64,000 nucleotides of DNA, taken from contig NZ_CP041742.1 of assembly GCF_007556775.1 (NCBI RefSeq), forward strand, positions 2,246,001 to 2,310,000, given 5' to 3'. Source of the DNA: Lysobacter lycopersici. Its GTDB lineage: Bacteria > Pseudomonadota > Gammaproteobacteria > Xanthomonadales > Xanthomonadaceae. The position numbers and the translations under genes were made by a program. The notes under the pieces are model-generated. The model had not been told where the DNA came from. It made no database searches and saw nothing but the letters and a program-made list of their open reading frames with translations. Shown here one piece after another: positions 16,138 through 24,622 of the stretch. Numbering within the stretch: position 1 is the first letter of the stretch; every line of letters begins with the position of its first letter.

Positions 16138-16163
16138 ATCCGCCGGACCATTGCGCGCCCGGC

Positions 16164-16169
16164 TAGAAT
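16164..16169 (+). promoter_or_regulatory. TAGAAT -10-like box upstream of the ABM gene and trpC
   Basis: TAGAAT lies in the 59-bp gap after the cphA-like gene, 27 bp before the next start codon. It would give trpC expression independent of the cyanophycin operon. No good -35 was found. Confidence 0.35.
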
Positions 16170-16196
16170 CCGCGTTCCCGGAGCAGGCCCCACGCC

Positions 16197-16544
16197 ATGC
16201 ACGACGAACGTTTCGCCAGGTTGCCGCAGCCGCCGTATTACGCGGTGATCTTCAGCTCGCGCCGCCGTGGCGGCGAGGGCGACGGTTACGCCGAGGCCGC
16301 GGCGCGGATGGAGCAGCTGGTGCGCGGCCAGCCCGGCTTCCTCGGCGTCGAATCCGCCCGCGACGGCGAGGGTTTCGGCATCACCGTGGCCTACTTCGAC
16401 AACGAATCCTCGATCCGCGGATGGCGCGATCACCTGGAACATGCGCAGACGCGCCAGCGCGGCCGCGACGAGTGGTACCGGCATTTCGAGGTGCGCGTGG
16501 CGAAGGTCGAGCGCGCCTACGGCTGGGATCGCGGCGATGCGTGA
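16197..16544 (+). CDS. Antibiotic biosynthesis monooxygenase (ABM)-domain protein
   Basis: The 115-residue protein has the small ferredoxin-like ABM fold. It opens with [20 protein letters not shown] and has [26 protein letters not shown] followed by [22 protein letters not shown], close to the YgiN/heme-degrading-like proteins often annotated as 'antibiotic biosynthesis monooxygenase'. No substrate can be inferred. Its last 8 bases overlap the trpC start, so the two are translationally coupled. Whether it influences tryptophan synthesis is unknown. Confidence 0.85.
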   Translation: MHDERFARLPQPPYYAVIFSSRRRGGEGDGYAEAAARMEQLVRGQPGFLGVESARDGEGFGITVAYFDNESSIRGWRDHLEHAQTRQRGRDEWYRHFEVRVAKVERAYGWDRGDA

Positions 16545-17325
16545 CGTGCTCGCGCGGATCCTCGCCCGCAAGCGCGAGGAGGTCGCCGAACGCCGCGCGC
16601 GCGTCCCGCTCGCCGAACTGGAATCGCGCATCGCCGATGCGCCGCCTGTCCGCGGTTTCGCGCACGCGATCAAGGCGCGCATCGCCCGCGGCGAAGCGGC
16701 GGTGATCGCCGAAGTGAAGAAGGCGAGTCCATCGAAGGGCGTGATCCGCGCCGACTTCGACCCCGCATCCATCGCGCGCAGTTACGAGGCCGGAGGCGCG
16801 GCTTGCCTGTCGGTGCTCACCGATGTCGATTTCTTCCAGGGCGCGGACGAATACCTGGTTGCCGCGCGCGAAGCCTGTTCGCTGCCGGTGCTGCGCAAGG
16901 ATTTCATCGTCGACGAATACCAGCTGCACGAGGCGCGCGCGCTCGGCGCCGACTGCGTGCTGCTGATCGCCGCGGCGCTGGACGATGCGCGGCTCGCCGA
17001 TTTCGCCGCACTCGCGGCCGACCTCGGGCTGGATGCGCTGGCCGAGGTCCACGACGACGCCGAACTCGAGCGCGTGCTGCGCCTGCCGCTGCCGTTGGTC
17101 GGCATCAACAACCGCGACCTGCGCACGTTCGATGTCTCGCTCGACACCACGCTGGCGTTGAAGGATGCGATTCCCGATGACCGCGTGCTCGTGACGGAAA
17201 GCGGCATCGCGACGCCTGCGGATGTCGCGCGCATGCGCGTTGCCGGCGTGCACGCCTTCCTCGTCGGCGAAGCCTTCATGCGCGCGGACGATCCGGGCGC
17301 CGCGCTGCGGGGCCTGTTCGCATGA
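16537..17325 (+). CDS. trpC: Indole-3-glycerol phosphate synthase
   Basis: This 262-residue TIM barrel closes the indole ring from CdRP, releasing CO2. Characteristic segments are [71 protein letters not shown], and [12 protein letters not shown]. The catalytic lysines lie in KKASPSKG and LRKDF. Length is normal, and it is not fused to trpF. The start at 16537 overlaps the ABM gene, and the stop overlaps the HAD gene (ATGA), forming a three-gene unit. Confidence 0.96.
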   Translation: MRDVLARILARKREEVAERRARVPLAELESRIADAPPVRGFAHAIKARIARGEAAVIAEVKKASPSKGVIRADFDPASIARSYEAGGAACLSVLTDVDFFQGADEYLVAAREACSLPVLRKDFIVDEYQLHEARALGADCVLLIAAALDDARLADFAALAADLGLDALAEVHDDAELERVLRLPLPLVGINNRDLRTFDVSLDTTLALKDAIPDDRVLVTESGIATPADVARMRVAGVHAFLVGEAFMRADDPGAALRGLFA

Positions 17326-18074
17326 GCGCGAACCTCGATTCGCCGCGCATCACCGGCAAGCGGCCGGGCCTGCCGTACGCGAAGCTGGTGGTGTTCGACT
17401 TCGACCATACCCTGTACGACGGCGATTCCGGGCAACACCTGGTCACCTGGCTGATCACGCGGCATTGGGCGCGCAAGCTGGCGGCGATCCTGCTGGCGCC
17501 GCTGCTGTTGCCGATGGTGGCGTGGCTGCCGACGCGGCGACACGGCATCTCCGGGTTCCTGTGGATCGGCAGCATCGGCCTGCATGACCGCCGCGATCTC
17601 GATGCGGTGATCGATCGCTACGTGCAGGCTAACAAGGACGCGATCCGCGCACGCCTGCTGCCGGTCGCGCTGGAGGTGCTGCACGGGCACCGGATGGCGG
17701 GCGATCGGGTGGTGGTCGCCACCGGCGCGCCGCCCGAACTGGCGCGCGCCATCCTCGACTTCGTCGCGCACGAGGACTTGCCCGTGATCGGCAGCCTGTT
17801 CCATCCCTTCCTCGGGGGGTTGATCACAGCCGAGCATTGCCATGCCCGGAACAAGATGCGGATGCTGTGGGACGCGGGGTATGACCAGATCGCCGTCGCC
17901 TATTCCGACAGCAGCGCCGACCTGCCGTTGCTGCACGCCGCGAAGCAGCCGGTAGTGGTGAATCCCAAGCGCAAGCGCGTGGCGATGTTCCGGCGAGTGT
18001 TGCCGCCGGGCACGCCGATCATCAACTGGGGCTGCCCCGGCCGTGGCGGCGAAGCGGTGGCCAGCGCCGCGTGA
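17322..18074 (+). CDS. HAD-superfamily (subfamily IB) hydrolase
   Basis: The 250-residue protein has HAD motif [16 protein letters not shown] near residue 26, a motif [10 protein letters not shown] segment and motif [14 protein letters not shown]. This is the phosphoserine-phosphatase-like IB subgroup. A hydrophobic stretch at about 50-72 may be a membrane-associated cap segment, as in several IB members. It overlaps trpC by 4 bp (ATGA), so it is cotranscribed. The phosphate-ester substrate cannot be predicted; a role in the tryptophan pathway should not be assumed. Confidence 0.85.
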   Translation: MSANLDSPRITGKRPGLPYAKLVVFDFDHTLYDGDSGQHLVTWLITRHWARKLAAILLAPLLLPMVAWLPTRRHGISGFLWIGSIGLHDRRDLDAVIDRYVQANKDAIRARLLPVALEVLHGHRMAGDRVVVATGAPPELARAILDFVAHEDLPVIGSLFHPFLGGLITAEHCHARNKMRMLWDAGYDQIAVAYSDSSADLPLLHAAKQPVVVNPKRKRVAMFRRVLPPGTPIINWGCPGRGGEAVASAA

Positions 18075-18080
18075 GACGGC

Positions 18081-18539
18081 TCAGGCGTTGAGCAGCGCCT
18101 TGACGAAGCGAACCGTGCCATCGCCGTAGCCACAGGCCTTGTAGAACGCATGCGCATCCGTGCGTTGCGAACCGCTGGTGATCTCGAGCCGCGCCGCGCC
18201 GCCGGTGCGGGCGCGGCGCTCGGCCTCGCGCAGCAGCTGGCGGCCGACGCCGCGGCCCTGTGCCTCGGGCGTGACCACCATTGCGGTGATCCGGCAGGTC
18301 GTCGTGCCCAGCGGCAGGTAGTACATGAAGTCCAGTGCGATCAGTCCGCAGACCGCGCCGGCATTGCGCGCCAGCACCAGTGCCTGGCGGTCGTTGTCGA
18401 GGATGGAGGCGATGCGTTCCATCGCGTCGGCCGTTTCACAGGGATAGCCCAAGGCCTGCAGCAGCTCGGCGACGTCGTCGGCGTCCGCGGGCGAGGCGTT
18501 GCGCAGGTCGAGGCCTTCCAGCGGATCCTGCGCGCCCAT
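18081..18539 (-). CDS. GNAT-family N-acetyltransferase
   Basis: This 152-residue acetyl-CoA-dependent transferase has the GNAT core. MVVTPEAQGRGVGRQLL supplies the pyrophosphate-binding V-x-x-x-x-Q/R-x-x-G-x-G/A motif. The preceding CGLIALDFMYYLPLG strand and the SGSQRTDAHAFYKACGY tail complete the fold. It follows clp on the same strand with a 4-bp gap, so it is probably its operon partner. The acceptor substrate is unknown. Confidence 0.85.
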   Translation of the reverse strand: MGAQDPLEGLDLRNASPADADDVAELLQALGYPCETADAMERIASILDNDRQALVLARNAGAVCGLIALDFMYYLPLGTTTCRITAMVVTPEAQGRGVGRQLLREAERRARTGGAARLEITSGSQRTDAHAFYKACGYGDGTVRFVKALLNA

Positions 18540-18543
18540 GCGC

Positions 18544-19239
18544 TCAGCGCGTGCCGTACAGCACGACGGTCTTGCCGCGTGCGTGCAGCTTGCCGTCGAG
18601 CTGCAGTTTCTTCAGCACGCGTCCGGCCATCTCGCGCGAACAGCCGACCAGGCGCGCGAGTTCCTGTCGCGAAACCTTGAGCTGGGTGCCCTGCGGATGG
18701 CTCATCGCCTCGGGTTCCCGCGAGAGGTCGTGCAGGGTGCGCTCGATCCGGTCGCTGACGTCGAGGAAGGCGAGGCGTCCGGCCTTGCGGCTGGTGTCGA
18801 GCAGGCGCCGAGACAGCTGCGCGCCGATGGCATAGACCAGGCCGGTGGCATCGCCGGCGAGCGGGCCGGCCAGCAACTGGTACAGGCGGTCGTAGCCGAT
18901 TTCCGCCAGCTCGCATTCGGTGCGGGTGCGCAACTGCACCTCGCGGCGGTCGGATTCGATGAACAGCCCCATCTCGCCCACGAACTCGCCGGTGCCGAAA
19001 TAGCCGAGCACGAGTTCGCGGCCGTCCTCCTCCTCGGTGAGGATGCTGACCGAGCCGCGCACCACGTAGTACAGCGTCCCGGCCGGATCGCCGGGCATGA
19101 ATACGCTGGTGCGCGTGGGATAACGGCGGCGGTGGCAATGCGCCAGGAAGCGGTCGATGGCCGCGGTATCGGGCGCGAGCGGATGCGCGGGACGACGCGG
19201 CGGGACGCCAGCGGCGGCCGGGAGGGAAGTGTGAGCCAT
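18544..19239 (-). CDS. clp: CRP-family regulator Clp
   Basis: The 231-residue regulator closely resembles Clp of Xanthomonas. It has a cyclic-nucleotide-binding domain (GDPAGTLYYVVRGSVSIL, GYFGTGEFVGEMGLF) and a carboxy-terminal winged helix with recognition segment VSRQELARLVGCSREMAGRVLKKL. In Xanthomonas, Clp binds CRP-like sites and is released by c-di-GMP. It controls extracellular enzymes, exopolysaccharide and virulence genes. A perfect TGTGA-N6-TCACA site overlaps its own start codon, which suggests autoregulation. It is divergent from speD across 135 bp. Confidence 0.93.
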   Translation of the reverse strand: MAHTSLPAAAGVPPRRPAHPLAPDTAAIDRFLAHCHRRRYPTRTSVFMPGDPAGTLYYVVRGSVSILTEEEDGRELVLGYFGTGEFVGEMGLFIESDRREVQLRTRTECELAEIGYDRLYQLLAGPLAGDATGLVYAIGAQLSRRLLDTSRKAGRLAFLDVSDRIERTLHDLSREPEAMSHPQGTQLKVSRQELARLVGCSREMAGRVLKKLQLDGKLHARGKTVVLYGTR

Positions 19240-19245
19240 GTCACA
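19230..19245. promoter_or_regulatory. Consensus CRP/Clp operator over the clp start codon
   Basis: TGTGAGCCATGTCACA is an exact TGTGA-N6-TCACA palindrome. The clp start codon (19237-19239 on the minus strand) lies inside its spacer. Clp recognises the same consensus as E. coli CRP in Xanthomonas. Binding here would block clp translation-start DNA and could also affect the divergent speD promoter 90 bp away. Confidence 0.6.
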
Positions 19246-19336
19246 AGGGTAAGCCGTTCACGTGGCAACCGGCAAACGGTCGGCGAATGGCGCGGGCCGC
19301 GACCCGCCGGATGCTGCTTTGCCGCATGACCGACCC

Positions 19337-19342
19337 TATAAT
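19337..19342 (+). promoter_or_regulatory. TATAAT -10 box of speD
   Basis: This is a perfect -10 hexamer 32 bp upstream of the speD GTG start. It is one of the few consensus boxes in this GC-rich window. No strong -35 is seen at standard spacing. Confidence 0.5.
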
Positions 19343-19374
19343 CGGCGCCCTTCGTCCGGGCCGGGAACACCATC

Positions 19375-20166
19375 GTGGTCAAGCCGCTTCCGCGCCTGAA
19401 GCTCCAGGGCTTCAACAACCTCACCAAGTCGCTGTCGTTCAACATCTACGACGTGTGCTACGCCGCGTCCGAGGACGAGCGCCGGCGCTACATCGAGTAC
19501 ATCGACGAGGAATACAACGCCGACCGCCTGACCCAGATCCTGACGGACGTGGCGGAGATCATCGGCGCCAACATCCTCAACATCGCGCGCCAGGACTACG
19601 ACCCGCAGGGCGCGTCGGTGACGATCCTGATCTCCGAGCAGCCGGTGATCGACAAGGCCGACGCGAAGGGCGTGATCTCCGACGCGGTGGTCGCGCACCT
19701 CGACAAGTCGCACATCACCGTGCACACCTACCCGGAAACCCACCCGGACAACGGCATCGCGACCTTCCGCGCCGACATCGACGTGTCGACCTGCGGCGTG
19801 ATCTCGCCGCTGAAGGCACTGAACTACCTGATCGAATCGCTGGAAAGCGACATCGTGGTGATGGACTACCGCGTGCGCGGCTTCACCCGCGACATCAAGG
19901 GCACCAAGCACTACATCGACCACAAGATCAACTCGATCCAGGACTACCTGGCCAAGAACATCCGCTCGCGCTACGAGATGATCGACGTCAACGTGTACCA
20001 GGAAAACCTGTTCCACACGAAGATGCACCTCAAGGAATTCGACCTCGACACCTACCTGTTCGAGGAGAAGGCGAAGAACCTGTCGTTCAAGGAACGGATG
20101 AAGATCGAAGCGCGGCTCAAGCGTGAGATCGAAGAGCTCTACCACGGCCGCAACCTGGTCGATTGA
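19375..20166 (+). CDS. speD: S-adenosylmethionine decarboxylase proenzyme
   Basis: The 263-residue proenzyme decarboxylates S-adenosylmethionine to provide the aminopropyl donor for spermidine. It is the class 1A type. Autocleavage is expected between Lys111 and Ser112 in [14 protein letters not shown], converting the serine to the catalytic pyruvoyl group. The numbering matches E. coli SpeD exactly. [19 protein letters not shown] (about 134-152) is a further signature. The start is GTG. Its neighbour clp/speD arrangement is typical of xanthomonads. Confidence 0.96.
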   Translation: MVKPLPRLKLQGFNNLTKSLSFNIYDVCYAASEDERRRYIEYIDEEYNADRLTQILTDVAEIIGANILNIARQDYDPQGASVTILISEQPVIDKADAKGVISDAVVAHLDKSHITVHTYPETHPDNGIATFRADIDVSTCGVISPLKALNYLIESLESDIVVMDYRVRGFTRDIKGTKHYIDHKINSIQDYLAKNIRSRYEMIDVNVYQENLFHTKMHLKEFDLDTYLFEEKAKNLSFKERMKIEARLKREIEELYHGRNLVD

Positions 20167-20177
20167 GCCGGCTTTTT

Positions 20178-20278
20178 CCCTCTCCCTTGATGGGAGAGGG
20201 TGGCCACAGGCCGGGAGAGGGTGAAACGGAAGACCCTCTCCTGTCGCTTCGCGACATCCTCTCCCACAAGGGGAGAGG
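20178..20278. repeat. CCCTCTCCC-family repeat cluster between speD and coq7
   Basis: There are several hairpins: CCCTCTCCC-TTGAT-GGGAGAGGG (20178-20200), TGTCGC-TTC-GCGACA (20242-20256) and a CCTCTCCC/GGGGAGAGG pair (20258-20278). Unpaired GGGAGAGGGTG (20213-20223) and ACCCTCTCC (20233-20241) units are inverted to each other. This is the same repeat family that brackets the DUF559 gene, here with no gene inside. It separates convergent genes and may serve as a two-way terminator. Confidence 0.8.
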
Positions 20279-20285
20279 AAAAGCA

Positions 20286-20930
20286 TCAAAGCCGGTAGGC
20301 GACCGCCTTCATCAGCTTCGACGCCACGGCCATGATCGACGGAACCGGCTGCGGAAGCGGCTTCGCCCCGGCTTGTTCGGCATGGTCGGCGTGGCGGGCC
20401 TCGTCGTCCTTCATCACCCGCAGGATGGCGCGGCTGCGCAGGTCGGCGCCGGGCAGGGTTTCGAGGTGTTCGCCCAGGTGCGCCTCGACCTGGCGTTCGG
20501 TCTCGACCACGAAGCCGAGGTTCCAGCCGTCGCCGCGCAACCCGGCCAGCGCGCCGATGGCGAAGCTGCCGGCGTACCACAGCGGATTGAGCAGGCTGGG
20601 CCGGCTGTTGAGTTCGCGCAGGCGGTCCGCGCACCAGGCGAGGTGATCGGTCTCCTCGGCGGCGGCGGCGAGCAGGTCGGCGCGGGTCGCAGGGTCGCGG
20701 GCGACCGCGGCCTGGCCGCTGTACAGCGCTTGGGCGCAGACCTCGCCGACGTGGTTGATCCGCATCAGCCCGGCGGCGTGGCGGCGTTCGGGCTCGTCCA
20801 GCACCACCTCGGCCGTGTCCGCGGCAGGATTCGGGCGCGAGGCTTCGGGCCGGCCAGCGATGCTGTCCAGCGCGCGCTGGGCCTCGATCAGCAGGCGGTC
20901 GAGCGGGTCGAAGGCGCGGGCGGTGGGCAT
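20286..20930 (-). CDS. coq7: Coq7-type demethoxyubiquinone hydroxylase
   Basis: This 214-residue di-iron monooxygenase hydroxylates 2-polyprenyl-3-methyl-6-methoxybenzoquinone in ubiquinone synthesis, at the membrane. Iron ligands are visible in [24 protein letters not shown] (ExxH), [13 protein letters not shown] and [13 protein letters not shown]. The first 30 residues are variable. Length fits proteobacterial Coq7 (about 210-215). It is convergent with speD and divergent from rplM. Confidence 0.94.
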   Translation of the reverse strand: MPTARAFDPLDRLLIEAQRALDSIAGRPEASRPNPAADTAEVVLDEPERRHAAGLMRINHVGEVCAQALYSGQAAVARDPATRADLLAAAAEETDHLAWCADRLRELNSRPSLLNPLWYAGSFAIGALAGLRGDGWNLGFVVETERQVEAHLGEHLETLPGADLRSRAILRVMKDDEARHADHAEQAGAKPLPQPVPSIMAVASKLMKAVAYRL

Positions 20931-20993
20931 GGCGGCATTCTAGCCGGGGCAGGGGCCGGCTTGCGGCGGGCCGGGCCGGTCGCTATCATTCCG

Positions 20994-20999
20994 CCTCTT
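20994..20999 (+). promoter_or_regulatory. TATCAT -10-like box of rplM-rpsI
   Basis: TATCAT lies 78 bp upstream of the rplM start in the coq7-rplM gap, leaving a leader of about 70 nt, as is common for this ribosomal operon. No clear -35 was found. Confidence 0.4.
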
Positions 21000-21077
21000 T
21001 GCTCCGCCAAACGCGTGGTGAAGTTCCGGCCTCCCCGGAACCAGCCCGACCAAGTAACCCGCCATCCGAGTTCCGAG

Positions 21078-21506
21078 ATGAAGACATTCACTGCCAAGAA
21101 CGAGACCGTCCAGCGCGACTGGTATCTCGTCGATGCCGAGGGCAAGACCCTAGGCCGCCTCGCCGTCGAGCTCGCGCGCCGCCTTCGCGGCAAGCACAAG
21201 CCCGTCTACACCCCGCACGTCGATACCGGCGACTACCTCGTGGTGGTCAACGCCGAGAAGATCGTCGTGACCGGCAACAAGCTGGCCGACAAGCAGTACC
21301 ACCGCTTCACCGGCTACATCGGCAACCTCAAGACCGAGACCCTGGCGCAGGCGCTGGAGCGCCATCCCGAGCGCGTGATCGAGACTGCGGTCAAGGGCAT
21401 GCTGCCGAAGAACCCGCTGGGCCGCGCGATGTACCGCAAGCTCAAGGTCTACAAGGGCTCCGAACACCCGCACGCTGCTCAGCAGCCGCAGAAGCTGGAC
21501 ATCTGA
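21078..21506 (+). CDS. rplM: 50S ribosomal protein L13
   Basis: The 142-residue L13 shows [20 protein letters not shown] at the start, [38 protein letters not shown], and [21 protein letters not shown]. It is an early-assembly protein of the large subunit. Length is exactly normal. It is followed two bases after its stop by rpsI, the universal L13-S9 pair. The reading frame opens far upstream, but the ATG at 21078 is the conserved start. Confidence 0.98.
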   Translation: MKTFTAKNETVQRDWYLVDAEGKTLGRLAVELARRLRGKHKPVYTPHVDTGDYLVVVNAEKIVVTGNKLADKQYHRFTGYIGNLKTETLAQALERHPERVIETAVKGMLPKNPLGRAMYRKLKVYKGSEHPHAAQQPQKLDI

Positions 21507-21508
21507 CC

Positions 21509-21901
21509 ATGGCGATTACCCAGAATTACGGCACCGGCCGCCGCAAGTCCTCCACCGCGCGCGTGTTCCTGCGCAAGGGAAGCGGCAACATCACCATCAA
21601 CGAGCGTCCGCTGGACGAGTTCTTCGGTCGCGAGACGGCGCGCATGATCGTGCGCCAGCCGCTCGAGCTGACCAAGAGCACCGACAAGTTCGACGTCGTG
21701 GTCACCGCCGCTGGCGGCGGCACCACCGGCCAGGCCGGTGCGATCCGCCTCGGCATCGCCCGCGCGTTGGTCGAGTACGACGAGTCGTTGAAGACCGAGC
21801 TGCGCAAGGCCGGCTTCATGACCCGCGACGCGCGCGAAGTCGAGCGCAAGAAGGTGGGCCTGCACAAAGCCCGCCGCGCGACGCAATTCTCGAAGCGTTA
21901 A
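21509..21901 (+). CDS. rpsI: 30S ribosomal protein S9
   Basis: The 130-residue S9 begins [19 protein letters not shown]. It contains [23 protein letters not shown] and ends in the conserved basic tail [11 protein letters not shown], whose last residues reach the ribosomal P site. It is the second gene of the rplM-rpsI operon. Length and start are standard. Confidence 0.98.
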   Translation: MAITQNYGTGRRKSSTARVFLRKGSGNITINERPLDEFFGRETARMIVRQPLELTKSTDKFDVVVTAAGGGTTGQAGAIRLGIARALVEYDESLKTELRKAGFMTRDAREVERKKVGLHKARRATQFSKR

Positions 21902-21934
21902 TCGTTGTCGACGCCGGTGCCTTGGCATCGGCGT

Positions 21935-21940
21935 TAGAAT
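21935..21940 (+). promoter_or_regulatory. TAGAAT -10-like box of the tRNA-Gln gene
   Basis: TAGAAT ends nine bases before the first tRNA nucleotide, a normal distance for a stable-RNA promoter. It may allow tRNA synthesis independent of rpsI. No strong -35 is visible. Confidence 0.4.
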
Positions 21941-21949
21941 CGGTTGCAT

Positions 21950-22024
21950 AGCCCCGTCGCCAAGCGGTAAGGCACCTGACTCTGACTCAGGCATTCGGTG
22001 GTTCGAATCCATCCGGGGCTGCCA
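21950..22024 (+). tRNA. tRNA-Gln (anticodon CTG)
   Basis: A complete cloverleaf can be drawn. The acceptor arms are AGCCCCG and CGGGGCT, the D-arm is GCC-AAGCGGTAA-GGC, and the anticodon arm is CCTGA-CTCTGAC-TCAGG with anticodon CTG. The T-arm has loop TTCGAAT. Discriminator G and an encoded CCA follow. It reads CAG codons. The body closely resembles E. coli tRNA-Gln. Length is 75 nt. Confidence 0.97.
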
Positions 22025-22036
22025 TCCCGCCAAAAG

Positions 22037-22055
22037 CCCGCTTCGGCGGGTTTTT
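22037..22055 (+). terminator. Rho-independent terminator after tRNA-Gln
   Basis: CCCGC-TTCG-GCGGG forms a five-base-pair stem with a stable tetraloop, followed by TTTTT. It lies 13 nt after the tRNA 3' end. Confidence 0.85.
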
Positions 22056-22082
22056 GCTTTCCAGTCCCGCCGGTGCCTGCGC

Positions 22083-22832
22083 ATGACCGCGAGCTTTCCG
22101 CCCCCGAGCATCGAACCCACCGACCTGCCCGCGCAAATGCGCGCACAGGGCGATGCGGTGCTGGCGGCCTCGGGCCTCGCCGAACTGACGGGCTGCGATC
22201 TCGCCGCGCTGGATGCGCTGAAGCCATCGTGGAACGACTTGCCGCACGACGAATACCTCAAGGACGGCGGACGCTATCGCCGGCGTCGGCATTCCTGCTT
22301 CGTGTTCGAAAACGACGAACTGGCGCAGGCGCCGCATCGCGCGCACTGGCAGTCGCTCGACTACAACGCCCTGCATGGCGGCATGCGCCGCTGGTTTGAA
22401 CCCATCACCCCGGCGGTGGCCGCGGATCCGGCCTGGACGCAATTGCTGTCCGCGCTGGCGCGCACGTGTTCGCAACTCCGTCCCGCATCGCGTTGGTGCA
22501 TCGAGGCGCACCAGTTCCGGATCGACACCAGCGACGGCCTCGGCCGGCCGACGCCGGAAGGCGCGCACCGCGACGGCGTGGATTTCGTCGCCGTGGTGCT
22601 GGTCGGGCGCGAAGGCATCAAGGGCGGGGAGACCCGGGTGTTCGAAGCCGGCGGGCCGTGGGGCCAGCGCTTCACCCTGGCAGAACCGTGGTCGATGCTG
22701 CTGCTCGATGACGCGCGCATGATCCACGAGACCACGCCAATCCAGCCCGACGTTGCGGATGCCGCGATGCCGGGCCATCGCGACACGCTGGTGCTGACGT
22801 TCCGGCGGGATTCGTTCCAGGGCGACGACTGA
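22083..22832 (+). CDS. 2OG-Fe(II) dioxygenase family protein (PF10014 type)
   Basis: The 249-residue protein resembles the 2OG-Fe_Oxy_2 family, which includes free amino-acid hydroxylases such as L-isoleucine dioxygenase. The first two iron ligands are in EGAHRDGVDFVAVVLV (H-x-D near residue 164). The distal His is in LLLDDARMIHETTPI, and the 2-oxoglutarate-binding Arg is near the end (DTLVLTFRRDSF). Conserved CFVFEND and YNALHGGMRRWFEPI segments also fit. The substrate is not predictable. It follows tRNA-Gln and stands alone. Confidence 0.85.
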   Translation: MTASFPPPSIEPTDLPAQMRAQGDAVLAASGLAELTGCDLAALDALKPSWNDLPHDEYLKDGGRYRRRRHSCFVFENDELAQAPHRAHWQSLDYNALHGGMRRWFEPITPAVAADPAWTQLLSALARTCSQLRPASRWCIEAHQFRIDTSDGLGRPTPEGAHRDGVDFVAVVLVGREGIKGGETRVFEAGGPWGQRFTLAEPWSMLLLDDARMIHETTPIQPDVADAAMPGHRDTLVLTFRRDSFQGDD

Positions 22833-22843
22833 GCCCGACGCGG

Positions 22844-22849
22844 TAAAAT
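22844..22849 (+). promoter_or_regulatory. TAAAAT -10-like box of the fumarylacetoacetase operon
   Basis: TAAAAT lies in the loop of GCGGT-AAAATC-ACCGC, 27 bp before the start at 22876. The five-base inverted repeat around it could be a small operator. No -35 was identified. Confidence 0.4.
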
Positions 22850-22875
22850 CACCGCTTTCCATACGGCGGCGCGAC

Positions 22876-23865
22876 ATGAAACTCGGTTCGTTGAAGGAAG
22901 GTGGGCGCGACGGCACCCTCATCGTGGTTTCGCGCGACCTCGCCAAGGCCGTGCGCGCGACAGGCATCGCGCCGACCCTGCAGCGCGCGCTGGAAGACTG
23001 GGAAAGCGCGGCGCCGCGCCTGAACGCCCTGTCCGATGCGCTCAACGACGGCAGCGCCGACGGCATGTTCGACCTCGACCCGCAGGCGCTGGCCGCTCCC
23101 TTGCCGCGCGCCTACGAATTCGTCGACGGCAGCGCCTACCTGCCGCACGTCGCGCGCGTGCGCCGTGCACGCGGCGCCGAGGTGCCGGAGAGTTTCTACG
23201 TCGATCCGCTGATGTACCAGGCCACTAGCGCCGGCTTCTACGGTCCGCGCGATCCGGTGAAGGTGGTCAGCGAGGATTACGGCATCGACCTGGAAGCGGA
23301 GATCGTCGTGGTCACCGACGACGTGCCGATGGCGGCCACGCCGGAACAGGCGGCGGCGCACATCCAGCTCATCGGCCTGGTCAACGATGTCTCGCTGCGC
23401 AACCTCATCCCGCCGGAACTCGCGAAGGGTTTCGGCTTCCTACAGTCCAAGCCGCGCAGCGCGCTGAGCCCGGTATTCGTCACCCCGGACGAACTGGGCG
23501 ATGCCTGGCGCGGCAGCAAGGTGCACCTGCCGCTGCTCACCCACATCAACGGCCAGTGGTTCGGCGCGCCCGAGGCCGGCGTCGACATGCAGTTCGATTT
23601 CTCGCAACTGGTCGCGCACGCGGCGAAGACGCGGCCGCTGTCGGCGGGCACCATCGTCGGATCCGGCACGATCGCCAACGAGGACACGTCCAAGGGCGCC
23701 TCCTGCTTCGCCGAGAAGCGCACGGTGGAAACGCTGGAAACCGGCAAGCCGGTGACACCGTTCATGAAGTTCGGCGATACCGTCCGGATCGAAATGCTGG
23801 ATCGCGACGGCCGCAGCATCTTCGGCGCGATCGAACAGCGGATCGAGCGCCAGGCTGTGCCCTGA
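22876..23865 (+). CDS. Fumarylacetoacetate hydrolase family protein
   Basis: This 329-residue FAH-family enzyme probably cleaves fumarylacetoacetate to fumarate and acetoacetate, the last step of tyrosine degradation. Metal ligands appear in YGIDLEAEIVVVTDDVP (E-x-E pattern) and GLVNDVSLRNLIP (Asp). GFGFLQSKPRSALSPVFVTPDEL and GSGTIANEDTSKGASCF are close to the bacterial fumarylacetoacetase subgroup. It is followed by maleylacetoacetate isomerase, and hmgA lies at the left window edge. The scoAB CoA-transferase at 44001-45370 could use the acetoacetate released. Confidence 0.9.
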   Translation: MKLGSLKEGGRDGTLIVVSRDLAKAVRATGIAPTLQRALEDWESAAPRLNALSDALNDGSADGMFDLDPQALAAPLPRAYEFVDGSAYLPHVARVRRARGAEVPESFYVDPLMYQATSAGFYGPRDPVKVVSEDYGIDLEAEIVVVTDDVPMAATPEQAAAHIQLIGLVNDVSLRNLIPPELAKGFGFLQSKPRSALSPVFVTPDELGDAWRGSKVHLPLLTHINGQWFGAPEAGVDMQFDFSQLVAHAAKTRPLSAGTIVGSGTIANEDTSKGASCFAEKRTVETLETGKPVTPFMKFGDTVRIEMLDRDGRSIFGAIEQRIERQAVP

Positions 23866-23947
23866 GGCGCCGAGCGCGGCGATCTTCGCGACCGGCGGCC
23901 TGCGCCGGTACGCGGAAGGCGCTATGGTGCCGGCCGGGGAGGGCAGC

Positions 23948-24610
23948 ATGAACGACAGACTGCGGCTGTATTCGTACTGGCGCTCGAGCGCGGCCTACCG
24001 CGTCCGCATTGGCCTGCACCTCAAGGGGCTCGCGTTCGAAACGGTGCCGGTGCACCTGGTGCGCGATGGCGGCGAACAGCATTCGCCCGCGTTCCACGAA
24101 ACCAACCCGCAGGAACTGGTGCCGGTGCTCGAGCACGGCCAGCGCATGCTGCGGCAGTCGCTGGCGATCCTCGAGTACCTCGATGAGGTCTGGCAGGAGC
24201 CCGCGCTGCTGCCGGCCACCGCGCGCGAGCGCCAGCGCGTGCGCGCGCTGGCGCAATTGGTCGCCTGCGACGTCCATCCGCTCAACAACCTGCGCGTGCT
24301 GCAGTACCTCGAACGCGAGTGGGGCGTGCCGCAGCCCGAGCGCGACAACTGGGTGCGGCACTGGATCGCCGCCGGGTTCGATGCGTTCGAGGCGATGCTC
24401 GCCGGACACCCGTCCACCGGCACGTTCTGCGACGGCAATGCGCCGACGCTCGCCGACTGCTGCATGGTGCCGCAGCTCTACAACGCGCGTCGCTTCGGCA
24501 TGAACATCGAGGCCTACCCGACCATGCTTCGGATCGAACAGGCGTGCATGGATCTGCCGGCGTTCCAGGCCGCGCAGCCCGAGCGCCAGCCGGACGCGCC
24601 CCGGACCTGA
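23948..24610 (+). CDS. maiA: Maleylacetoacetate isomerase (zeta-class GST)
   Basis: This 220-residue glutathione-dependent enzyme isomerises maleylacetoacetate to fumarylacetoacetate. The zeta-class signature YSYWRSSAAYRVRIGL (residues 6-21) provides the catalytic SSxxxRVRI serines. NPQELVPVLEHGQRMLRQSLAILEYLDE forms the glutathione site, and CDVHPLNNLRVLQYLE and GNAPTLADCCMVPQLYNARRF complete the fold. The ATG at 23948 is supported by GGGGAGGG 5 nt upstream. It follows the fumarylacetoacetase gene by 82 bp. Confidence 0.94.
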   Translation: MNDRLRLYSYWRSSAAYRVRIGLHLKGLAFETVPVHLVRDGGEQHSPAFHETNPQELVPVLEHGQRMLRQSLAILEYLDEVWQEPALLPATARERQRVRALAQLVACDVHPLNNLRVLQYLEREWGVPQPERDNWVRHWIAAGFDAFEAMLAGHPSTGTFCDGNAPTLADCCMVPQLYNARRFGMNIEAYPTMLRIEQACMDLPAFQAAQPERQPDAPRT

Positions 24611-24622
24611 GCCGCAGCCGCG

